Source: Ga0077555 sp963746315
Lineage (GTDB): Bacteria > Pseudomonadota > Alphaproteobacteria > Rhizobiales > Hyphomicrobiaceae
DNA: 64,000 nucleotides
Assembly (NCBI GenBank): GCA_963746315.1
Contig: CAVVAR010000003.1
Location: 744,001 to 808,000 of the forward strand
Direction of reading: 5' to 3'
Shown piece by piece: positions 26,908 through 34,117 of the stretch (the first letter of the stretch is position 1; each line of letters begins with the position of its first letter). The position numbers and the translations under genes were made by a program. Under the pieces are notes generated by a model. It was not told the origin of the DNA and made no database searches. It worked only from the letters and a program-made list of their open reading frames with translations.

Positions 26908-27927
26908 TCACGTCGATGACTGGCTTTGCGATTGGGATTGCGTGCCGGACGGCGCCTGGGCCGGAACGATTGGATCCGGTGGCGGATGCCCGAAAAAGCG
27001 CAGTCCCAGCTCGTTCGTCAGATCGATCAAGCTGCGCTGCAGGCTATCGTTGATGGCGTGCAGCTTGCCGACGAGATCCGGCTCCATCGCCGCGGCCTGC
27101 AGGAGCTCGAGCAGGACCTCGATCTTTTCTTGCGCATGCCGCGACTGCCTGAGGCCATAGCCCGATCCGAGCTCGTGTAGCATCATCCTGATCTGCATCA
27201 CGCTGAAAGCGACCGAACGGGGGTGACTCGAGTTGACCAGCAGGAAGCGCGCGACCCGGCTCGGATCGGCGCCGCGACGCTCGAGCCTGACGAAGGCTTG
27301 ATAAGCTGCCGCCGACCGCAAGACGAGCGACCAGAAGGTGGCGTCACCGGCCCGGTCGGCCGGCTGCAGTCCGGTGGCGAGTTGCGCGAATTTTACGTCG
27401 AGCAGTCGGCTTGTCTGGTCCGCACGCTCGAGCATCAGCCCGATGCGGAAGAATCGCCACCCTTCGTCGCGATAGAGCGTGCTCTCCGCGACGCCGATCT
27501 GCGCATAGCAGCCGTCCTTGATCTGTGCACACGTTCGCCACAGCCGGATCGGCTCGAGATCGGCATCCGACACGATCAGGAACCGATTATAGAACTCGTT
27601 GAGATGGTTCCACATCTCGGTCGGGATCACGGCCCGCAACGCACGGGCGTTCTCGCGTGCGGCCCTGATCGAGAAGCGCACCGACCCGCCGTTCTCCATG
27701 TCCGCCACGTAGAACCGGATGACGTTCTTGAAAGAGGCGTCGCCATAGTGCTTGTTGAAGAGGTCCTGATCGGCGTGCAGCGCCACCAGCCAGGCCCACG
27801 ATACGTCCTCGTCGCGGCCCCGGTCGTAGGCCATGTGGGTTTCGATGATCCGAGCCAGGTTCGACGCCCGCTCGATGTAGCGGGCGAGCCAGAACAGATC
27901 CTCGGCATACCGCGACAGCAGGCTCAT
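26908..27927 (-). CDS. Alpha-E domain protein (module 1)
   Basis: A stand-alone alpha-E (DUF403) protein of 339 residues, starting with LLSRYAEDLFWLARYIERAS and almost wholly helical. Further family landmarks are FEFYNRFLIVSD-like NEFYNRFLIVSDADLEPIRLW, GLMLERADQTSRLLDVKF and RFLLVNSSHPRSVAFSVMQI. The C-terminal tail is Gln/Ser-rich (TQSQSQSQSS). The start is the ATG at 27927, which overlaps the stop of the ATP-grasp gene (ATGA), so translation is coupled. Alpha-E proteins have no known activity of their own and are thought to assist the ATP-grasp ligase. The frame upstream of 27927 is a shadow of the ATP-grasp gene. Confidence 0.92.
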   Translation of the reverse strand: MSLLSRYAEDLFWLARYIERASNLARIIETHMAYDRGRDEDVSWAWLVALHADQDLFNKHYGDASFKNVIRFYVADMENGGSVRFSIRAARENARALRAVIPTEMWNHLNEFYNRFLIVSDADLEPIRLWRTCAQIKDGCYAQIGVAESTLYRDEGWRFFRIGLMLERADQTSRLLDVKFAQLATGLQPADRAGDATFWSLVLRSAAAYQAFVRLERRGADPSRVARFLLVNSSHPRSVAFSVMQIRMMLHELGSGYGLRQSRHAQEKIEVLLELLQAAAMEPDLVGKLHAINDSLQRSLIDLTNELGLRFFGHPPPDPIVPAQAPSGTQSQSQSQSST

Positions 27928-29387
27928 GGCAGGGTCTCCTCGAGCACCCAGGTATCCTTGGTGCCGCCGCCCTGCGAGGAGTTCACGATCAACGAGCCTC
28001 GTTTGAGGGCAACGCGGGTGAGCCCACCGGGAAGCACCCATGTGCTGCGCCCCGTCACCGCATAGGGGCGCAGGTCGACGTGGCGCGGCTCCAGCTTGCC
28101 GTCCACGAGTGTCGGGCACACCGACAGGTCGATCATGGGCTGGCTGATGAAGTTGTCGGGATCCGCCTCGATCTGCCTGCGGCAGGCGTCGAGCTCCATC
28201 TGGGTCGCCTTCGGACCCACGACGATGCCGTATCCGCCCAACTCGCCGACCGGCTTGACGACTAGCTCCGCCAAATGGTCGAGCGTGTACTTGAGACCGT
28301 CACCCGTGCCGCAGATGTGCGTCTCGACATTCTGCAGGATCGGCTCCTCGGAGAGATAGTAGCGGATGATCTCGGGCACGTAGGCATAGACAGCCTTGTC
28401 GTCCGCGACACCTGTTCCGACAGCGTTGGCCAAAGTCAGGTTGCCTTTGCGCGCCGCCCGCATCAGCCCTGCCACACCGAGCATGCTCTCCTTGTTGAAG
28501 GCCTCGGGATCGAGAAAATCGTCGTTGATGCGCCGATAGATCACGTGAACGGGTTGCAGACCGGCCAAGGTCCGCATGAACACGCGGTCGTTCTCGACGA
28601 TGAGGTCGCGGCCCTCGACCAGGGGCACACCCATCTCGCGAGCCAGGAAGATGTGCTCGAAGTAGGCCGAGTTATAGACGCCCGGCGACAGGAGAACGAT
28701 TGACGGATCGTCCACCCCTCCCGGTGCCACCTCGCGCAGCTTCGCGACCAGTTGCTCGCCATAGTTCGACACCGGCTGCACCTTGAGGCCCCGCATCAGA
28801 TCGGGGAATGCACGCTGCATCAGGTGGCGGTTCTCGACCACGTAGGAAACGCCGGAGGGAGAACGTCCGTTGTCCTCCAAAACCTGGAACTCGCCGGCGC
28901 GGTTCCGAACGATGTCCGTGCCGTTGATGTGGATGTAGGTTCCGCACGGCGGATCGAGGCCTTCCATCTCCGGTCGGTAATTGCTGTTGCCGAGCACCAG
29001 ATCGCGTGGAACGACGCCGTCTTTGAGTATTTTCTGGTCGTGATAGACGTCCCAGAGAAACAGGTTGAGTGCCCTCACCCGCTGCGTCACGCCCGTCTCG
29101 ATCTGCCGCCACTCGGCAGCCGTCAGGATTCGCGGGATGACATCGAAGGGTAGGATGCGATCGATAGCATCCTTGTCGGTATAGACGGTGAACGTGATGC
29201 CGAGGTTGAACAGCTCGTTTTCTGCCTCGCGCGCACGTTGAATCAGGGTGGCGATGTCGTGGCCTTCGAGGCGCGCCCGTATCGATGCCAGCTGGCTCGC
29301 GTCCCGGCCGGTTCGCCCGGTCAGCTCGCAGAAGAACGGCAATGGGTTGTAGTCAGCGAGGGGACGGTTGGCTGGAGAGTCGGTCAA
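27924..29387 (-). CDS. Circularly permuted type-2 ATP-grasp protein (module 1)
   Basis: A 487-residue stand-alone member of the same family as the 20860-23424 N-terminal half. Landmarks are YNPLPFFCELTG at the N-terminus, PFDVIPRILTAAEW, LVLGNSNYRPEMEGLDPPCG, GTDIVRNRAGEFQVLEDNGRSPSGVSYVVENR (residues about 160-190, split here by position), VLLSPGVYNSAYFEH and LANAVGTGVADDKAVYAYVP. The C-terminus, VALKRGSLIVNSSQGGGTKD, is the family end signature. It is predicted to activate a carboxylate with ATP and join it to an amine. It is the first gene of the minus-strand locus, with about 295 nt upstream before the next gene, where the promoter should lie. Confidence 0.92.
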   Translation of the reverse strand: MTDSPANRPLADYNPLPFFCELTGRTGRDASQLASIRARLEGHDIATLIQRAREAENELFNLGITFTVYTDKDAIDRILPFDVIPRILTAAEWRQIETGVTQRVRALNLFLWDVYHDQKILKDGVVPRDLVLGNSNYRPEMEGLDPPCGTYIHINGTDIVRNRAGEFQVLEDNGRSPSGVSYVVENRHLMQRAFPDLMRGLKVQPVSNYGEQLVAKLREVAPGGVDDPSIVLLSPGVYNSAYFEHIFLAREMGVPLVEGRDLIVENDRVFMRTLAGLQPVHVIYRRINDDFLDPEAFNKESMLGVAGLMRAARKGNLTLANAVGTGVADDKAVYAYVPEIIRYYLSEEPILQNVETHICGTGDGLKYTLDHLAELVVKPVGELGGYGIVVGPKATQMELDACRRQIEADPDNFISQPMIDLSVCPTLVDGKLEPRHVDLRPYAVTGRSTWVLPGGLTRVALKRGSLIVNSSQGGGTKDTWVLEETLP

Positions 29388-29682
29388 GACGGCGTCGCCT
29401 CTCGGCTCGGGTTGACGCCCTGTACGCTTTTGCGAACGGACGTCGGGTCATCGTCCGGCATGATGTACCTGATTTCAAGCACACGCCTACAGCTCTTGTC
29501 GCATGATTTTTGGGCATATCGGTGGGTAAGCGGGCGGATTTGCCCGCTTCGTGCCTGTTTCGTGGTCGTTGACCGCTTCGCAACGGTCACGCAACAGGTG
29601 GCCGGTCGCAGTGCCAGGACACCGGTAGCTCGGCTGCCAACTCCCGATGGCCCCGGTGAAGGCGACGACCCAACGCGCAATG

Positions 29683-30492
29683 CTACTCGGCGAGGAACTC
29701 GAGCACGATCTCCGAGAACCGCACGGGCGCTTGCTCGAACATACTGTGCGCCGCATTTGGGATCATGGCGCTGCGCGCTCCGGGAATAGCCTCCGTCAGC
29801 GCCTTCAGAACGATCGGCAGCATGCCACGCGTCAACTCCCCGCCGATGAGCAGCGTGGGATTGCGGAGTCCCTCCGCCTGAGCCCGGGTGAACGGCCTGC
29901 GATCCTCGTGGATCTGCCCGATCAGCGTATGCGCATTGTCGCGGCGCAGCTGCTTCGCAGCCGCCGGACGTTTCCCCCAGGCGCCAGCGCCATAGATCCG
30001 GTCGACGAAATGTTCGAGGCCTTTGTCCACGTCGCCGGCGGCGATGATGCGGGCAGCCTCCACGATGCTCTCGACACGCTCTGCCGATGGCGCCACGCCA
30101 GGTGGCATCAGCGAGCCATCGAGCTCCCCGCCCGGTTCCGCCAGGATCAGCTTCCGCACCAGATCCGGTCTCTGTTGCGCCACGCGGAACGCGATATGCC
30201 CGCCGCGTGAATGCCCAATCAGGTGGACCGGCCCGAGCCGTAAGCCCTCGAGAAAGGCGATGCAGTCCGCCGTGTGCTCGCCAATCGTGAAGCCGCCACC
30301 CTTTCCGTCCCAATGCTCGGGAAAGAAGCGCCGCAGGCTCGGTACGATCAATCGAAAGTCCCTCGACAGCGGACCCATCACCGGCGACCACGACCGGAAA
30401 TCTCCCAGCGACCCGTGAATGGCGACAAGCGGCGGGCCTTTGCCCATTTCGACATAGGGCATCTCGTGGTCGTCGATGCGGATTGTTTTCAT
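29683..30492 (-). CDS. Alpha/beta hydrolase
   Basis: The 269-residue protein has a full alpha/beta hydrolase core. LVAIHGSLGDFRSW holds the oxyanion HG motif, VHLIGHSRGGHIAF the nucleophile elbow G-H-S-R-G (Ser about residue 95), and IPNAAHSMFEQAP the catalytic His near the C-terminus. The acid is probably in the NPTLLIGGELTRG segment. The substrate is unknown. It lies upstream of the ATP-grasp locus on the same strand, about 295 nt away. The ATG at 30492 follows GGGGAGCAAC. It is divergent from the 30645 gene. Confidence 0.87.
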   Translation of the reverse strand: MKTIRIDDHEMPYVEMGKGPPLVAIHGSLGDFRSWSPVMGPLSRDFRLIVPSLRRFFPEHWDGKGGGFTIGEHTADCIAFLEGLRLGPVHLIGHSRGGHIAFRVAQQRPDLVRKLILAEPGGELDGSLMPPGVAPSAERVESIVEAARIIAAGDVDKGLEHFVDRIYGAGAWGKRPAAAKQLRRDNAHTLIGQIHEDRRPFTRAQAEGLRNPTLLIGGELTRGMLPIVLKALTEAIPGARSAMIPNAAHSMFEQAPVRFSEIVLEFLAE

Positions 30493-30644
30493 GTTGCTCC
30501 CCGGACCGATGGTGGACCAGGAATATCAGCCCTCCGGAGGTCGAGTACAACCGGTGCACGCTTGCCTCAATTCTGACGTCATTGCGCGTCGGTTTGCGTG
30601 CGTGCGCGGATCGTTGGAGCCGCGATAGCGGATTGGGGGCAGCG

Positions 30645-31379
30645 ATGGCTGGTCCGGGGCGGAATGCGACCCGCGATTTTCAAGCGTTGATGGGTGACAT
30701 GAACGATTACGCCACCACAGCCGCCGACGACTTGGATCGGGTCGGCCGCAGGAAAGCACCTCTCGAACGCGGCTCGCGTCTTTCGGACGTGGGCGCTGGC
30801 CTCGCCACGCTCGTCTCTATCGTGGCGCTCGTCTTCTCCGGCTACAGCTTCTATGAAACTGTTCTGAAGCAAGCCGAGCTACGGATCTACCCACCGCCGC
30901 TGATCTACCTGTACCGTCAGGATTTTCGCGACGTCTTCGCCATCCCGCTGACCATCTCGAACGACGGCGCACAGCGTGGCACCGTGCTCTCGTTCGATCT
31001 CGAGGTGGCCCACCGCAAAACCGGCAAGACGCAGCGCTTCCAGAACCTGCACTTCGGCTCGTCGCCCAAGAGCGATATCAAGCTCTTCACGCCGGTCACG
31101 GTGGCAGGCGGAAGCGCCGCTACCAACGTTGTTCTCTTTCACGCACTCGAGACCGGCTCACTCGTCGGAGAGACAACCGGCGGCGTCGAGCTGCCGCTGA
31201 AGCTCACGTTGAAGATGAACGTCAATTCTAGCGGCGACTGGCTGGCCCCCAAGCAGCCCGCACCCGTCACCTTCGACATGACCGCCACCTACATTGCCGG
31301 TTTCCGAGACATGGAATCCGGTCGCCCGACCCAGCTCCATGACGCAAGATGGACGGCGGGGAAGGCGAAGAAGGAGTAG
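30645..31379 (+). CDS. Hypothetical protein with one membrane anchor
   Basis: The ATG at 30645, preceded by GGGGGCAGCG, gives 244 residues. Residues 1-45 are polar and charged, about 46-68 form a single membrane segment (DVGAGLATLVSIVALVFSGYSFY), and the rest is a beta-rich domain (FAIPLTISNDGAQRGTVLSFD, LPLKLTLKMNVNSSGDW, VTFDMTATYIAGF). With a cytoplasmic-side Lys/Arg-rich N-part, the beta domain is probably periplasmic. I do not recognise a family. Neighbours give no help on function. Confidence 0.65.
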   Translation: MAGPGRNATRDFQALMGDMNDYATTAADDLDRVGRRKAPLERGSRLSDVGAGLATLVSIVALVFSGYSFYETVLKQAELRIYPPPLIYLYRQDFRDVFAIPLTISNDGAQRGTVLSFDLEVAHRKTGKTQRFQNLHFGSSPKSDIKLFTPVTVAGGSAATNVVLFHALETGSLVGETTGGVELPLKLTLKMNVNSSGDWLAPKQPAPVTFDMTATYIAGFRDMESGRPTQLHDARWTAGKAKKE

Positions 31380-31619
31380 CGAAAACCCGCGGCATTGCGA
31401 TGCTCAATCAACCCTTGTTCTCGGGGCAATGTGAGCAGCTCGTGCGTTCGACAGTGACCAGTTGGCCGGACGCCGGATGCAAGTGCCTTCAGCAGCGGCA
31501 GCCGGCCGCTCTGGTGGATTGACCTCGGCCAAACCGATTTGCCCTTCTGTGTGCGAGTTGTGGGCGTCGTCACGGGGTGAACGCCCGGCGATAGAACGCG
31601 ACCTTAGAGGGGGCAAATC

Positions 31620-31916
31620 ATGACGAAACTCGCAGTGGGCGCGGCGGTGCTGTTGGCGCTTGCCGTCGGCATGCCGAGCGGCGCGGAGGCGGCGGTCTGC
31701 AAACGCAAGACTGTGTCGGCAACAGGCGAATGGCGCGCGACGTTCGCCGGGGCGCGGCTGAGTGCCCGGCTGGCATGGAAGCGGAAGGCTCGCGCGCTGC
31801 ACGGCGGCCGCTACGACACGTGGCTTCGTGCGGCCAACAAGAGCTACGGATGCTGGTCGAGCAGGGGCCGCGAACGCTGCCGCGCGACAGCGCGGCCATG
31901 CCGACCGGGCGTCTGA
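31620..31916 (+). CDS. Small secreted basic protein, function unknown
   Basis: The 98-residue protein has a clear signal peptide (MTKLAVGAAVLLALAVGMP, cleavage probably after AEA at about residue 24). The mature part is short, Arg/Lys-rich and holds four Cys (VCKRK, YGCWSS, ERCRATARPC), so disulfides are likely. GAGGGGGCAAATC precedes the ATG, a strong ribosome site. The family is not recognised. Small secreted proteins with a WRATFAGARLSARLAWKR-like core occur in related bacteria, but I cannot name one. Confidence 0.6.
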   Translation: MTKLAVGAAVLLALAVGMPSGAEAAVCKRKTVSATGEWRATFAGARLSARLAWKRKARALHGGRYDTWLRAANKSYGCWSSRGRERCRATARPCRPGV

Positions 31917-32221
31917 GGCGCCGAGATCCACAATCAAGGCTGGCTGGCGCGGAGTGCGCTACACGGTGCCCTCCCACTAATCCAACTGCCCCGCTATCGT
32001 GTGGAGAAGGCCGACGGTCGATATCAGCAGCGTGATGAGCTGCGAGGCAGCGCCTTTAGAAAGGGCACGGGCGTGAAGACGAAGCAGCCCGACAACTTGG
32101 TACTGAGCTGCTAAATTTGATCAGAGCCGACCGAGATCGGCGCGGCTCGAATGTCCGTGGCCGTGGTCGCATCGGCGCCCTCTGCCTGCGTACACTCACG
32201 CTGAACCCTGCCTCACTCGCG
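31917..32221. other. Intergenic region without recognised features
   Basis: This 305-nt stretch separates the small secreted-protein gene from the convergent universal stress protein gene. I see no convincing open frame with a ribosome site, no tRNA-like fold and no strong terminator hairpin. Confidence 0.5.
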
Positions 32222-32659
32222 TCAGCGGCAGATCAACACGGGGATTGTGCTGTGCGTGACAACGTTGTGCGTTTGGCTCCCGAGGAAGAGTCGCGATAGG
32301 CCGCGCCTGCCGTGCGATGCCATGACGATGAGATCGCATGTCTCTGCTTTCGCTGTCTCGAGGATGCCTTCCGCCGGATGACGCTCCCGAACGTGCAGGG
32401 TCGAGCAAGCAACCCCGGCTTGGCTCGCGGCCGCATTTGCCTTGGACAAAATCGTCGCTGCGTTGGCAGCCATGGCCTTCTCATACTCGGCGAAGGGAAA
32501 CATGGCAGCCGCTTCCCCCGTCATCTGGGTGGCCCATGGCTCGGTGACAGTCACGATCGTCACTCTTGCCGTGAGGGTTTTCGCCAAGCCAAGCCCCTGC
32601 GATAGAGCCTTGCCAGAGAGATCCGAGCCATCAATTGCAATCAGGATGTGCTTGTACAT
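32222..32659 (-). CDS. Universal stress protein (UspA family)
   Basis: A single Usp domain of 145 residues. It starts YKHILIAIDGSDLSGKALSQ and ends with the ATP-binding signature VMASHGRRGLSRLFLGSQTHNVVTHSTIPVLIC, which contains the G-2x-G-9x-G-S/T pattern, so it is the nucleotide-binding type. Such proteins aid survival under starvation, oxidative or redox stress in the cytoplasm. It is the last gene on the minus strand of the group Pcm-esterase fusion, cbpA, cbpM, usp, with 152 nt between it and cbpM. Confidence 0.93.
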   Translation of the reverse strand: MYKHILIAIDGSDLSGKALSQGLGLAKTLTARVTIVTVTEPWATQMTGEAAAMFPFAEYEKAMAANAATILSKANAAASQAGVACSTLHVRERHPAEGILETAKAETCDLIVMASHGRRGLSRLFLGSQTHNVVTHSTIPVLICR

Positions 32660-32811
32660 TGAGCCTCCTGCAATCCATCAGCGCCGACTTGACGCCTGCC
32701 AAGCCTGCCACACCGGCCGGCTCGCCGCCATGGCACATTAGAGAGATGCCGACGCAATGCCTCGCCGCCTCGTCTGAGGCCAAACCGGCTGCGTCTTCGC
32801 AGCCGGAACGG

Positions 32812-33141
32812 CTATTTCGCGCGCATTTGAGATTTAGCAAGTTGCGTGCGAAGGTCGTCGATCCCGTCGAGCAGATCGAGCACGACGGCGAGTCCCGGTG
32901 GGTTCAAATTGAGATCTCTCTGAAGACGTTTTGCCTTGGCGATCCGAACGATGGAAAGGCTCGTAAAGCGCAAATCCGCGCCCACCTCTCCGATCGGCTC
33001 GATAACGCCATGCTCGATCAATTCGGCAATCCAATTGGCGTCGACACTGCAGGCCAGACACAGCTCCTCAATGGTGCAAAGGGTCGCCGTATCGACCAGT
33101 TCCGCGTGAACGACAGGTGCGCTCTGCTTTGCCATTGTCAT
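32812..33141 (-). CDS. cbpM: CbpM-like modulator of the CbpA co-chaperone
   Basis: The 109-residue protein has the MerR-like small helical layout of CbpM: LCTIEELCLACSVDANWIAELIEHGVIEP near the N-terminus, RFTSLSIVRIAKAKRLQRDL in the middle and a leucine-rich end with LAVVLDLLDGIDDLRTQLAK. In E. coli CbpM binds the J domain of CbpA and inhibits it. Position right after the DnaJ-type gene supports this. Start codons at 33141 (ATG) and 33135 (ATG) are both possible. Either way the gene overlaps the 3' end of cbpA by about 70 nt. Confidence 0.8.
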   Translation of the reverse strand: MTMAKQSAPVVHAELVDTATLCTIEELCLACSVDANWIAELIEHGVIEPIGEVGADLRFTSLSIVRIAKAKRLQRDLNLNPPGLAVVLDLLDGIDDLRTQLAKSQMRAK

Positions 33142-34090
33142 CTAGAACTCCAAGTTTCGATCGTGGATCGAAGGCAAGCTCGCGCGCCATGTCCGCGTAG
33201 ATCTGTTTGGCCTTCTCGGTGTCGGCGGGCGGTAAGACGATCTTCAGGACCGCATAGAGATCTCCCGGAGTGGCTGAAGGTATACCTCGCCCCTTGATGC
33301 GCAACTCGCGCCCCTGCCATGAGCCAGCCGGGATCTTGAGCATGATTGGCCCCGCCGGCGTCGGGAACTTGACGGTGGCACCGAGCGCTGCTTCCCACGG
33401 GGCGACTGGAAGCTCGACATAGAGGTCGCTTCCGACGATGCGATACAGAGGATCCGGATTGAAGTGGACCTCCAGATAGAGATCACCCGCCGGCAATCGG
33501 CCGATCCCCGGCCCTCCCTGGCCTCTCAATCGAATGCTCTGGCCTTCCAGAACACCCCTGGGGATCGTGACATTGAGCGTGTGATCTTTGATCACGACAT
33601 GCCCATCTGCATCGACTGACGGCATGCGCAACGATAGTGCCCGCGTGGCCCCCTCGAGTAAGTCACGAAGATCGATGAAGATCTTTGCATGATGGTCCTC
33701 GCCTCGAGCGTGAAACTCGCCTCTGCCACTCGACGCCCGCGCGTCTCGCCGCATTCCGCTGAACAGGGTCTCGAAGAAATCGCTGAACTCGCCTTCACGA
33801 TGCTGCGACGAAGCCCCTGAGAACTCGAACCCTGCGTCCCAGTCGGGTGGTGGCCTGAAATCCTGACCTGGCTGCCATTGCCGGCCGAGTTGATCGTAGG
33901 CAGCACGCTTCTCCGCATCGCCAAGCACCTCGTTGGCCTCGCTGATCTCCTTGAACCTGGCCTCGGCACCAGGATCTTTGTTGATATCGGGGTGGTAGGC
34001 TCGGGCGAGCTTGCGGTAGGCCTTCTTGATCTCGTCCTGGGTCGCGGTCCGTTCCAACCCCATGACCTTGTAGTAGTCCTTGAATTCCAT
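33068..34090 (-). CDS. cbpA: DnaJ-type co-chaperone, CbpA-like
   Basis: From the ATG at 34090 there are 340 residues. The J domain reads FKDYYKVMGLERTATQDEIK and has the HPD triad in ARAYHPDINKDP (about residue 35). There is no Cys-rich zinc region, which is right for CbpA (type II). Two C-terminal substrate-binding domains follow (LNVTIPRGVLEGQSIRLRGQG, GDLYLEVHFNPDPLYRIVG, IPAGSWQGRELRIKGRG). CbpA works with DnaK. After FDPRSKLGV the frame runs on another 25 residues into cbpM, longer than I would expect for the family. A TTG four codons upstream (34102) is a less likely start. Confidence 0.9.
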   Translation of the reverse strand: MEFKDYYKVMGLERTATQDEIKKAYRKLARAYHPDINKDPGAEARFKEISEANEVLGDAEKRAAYDQLGRQWQPGQDFRPPPDWDAGFEFSGASSQHREGEFSDFFETLFSGMRRDARASSGRGEFHARGEDHHAKIFIDLRDLLEGATRALSLRMPSVDADGHVVIKDHTLNVTIPRGVLEGQSIRLRGQGGPGIGRLPAGDLYLEVHFNPDPLYRIVGSDLYVELPVAPWEAALGATVKFPTPAGPIMLKIPAGSWQGRELRIKGRGIPSATPGDLYAVLKIVLPPADTEKAKQIYADMARELAFDPRSKLGVLDDNGKAERTCRSRGTGRYGDPLHH

Positions 34091-34117
34091 GAGGCCTCGC
34101 AAGGTTTTCCGATCAAC

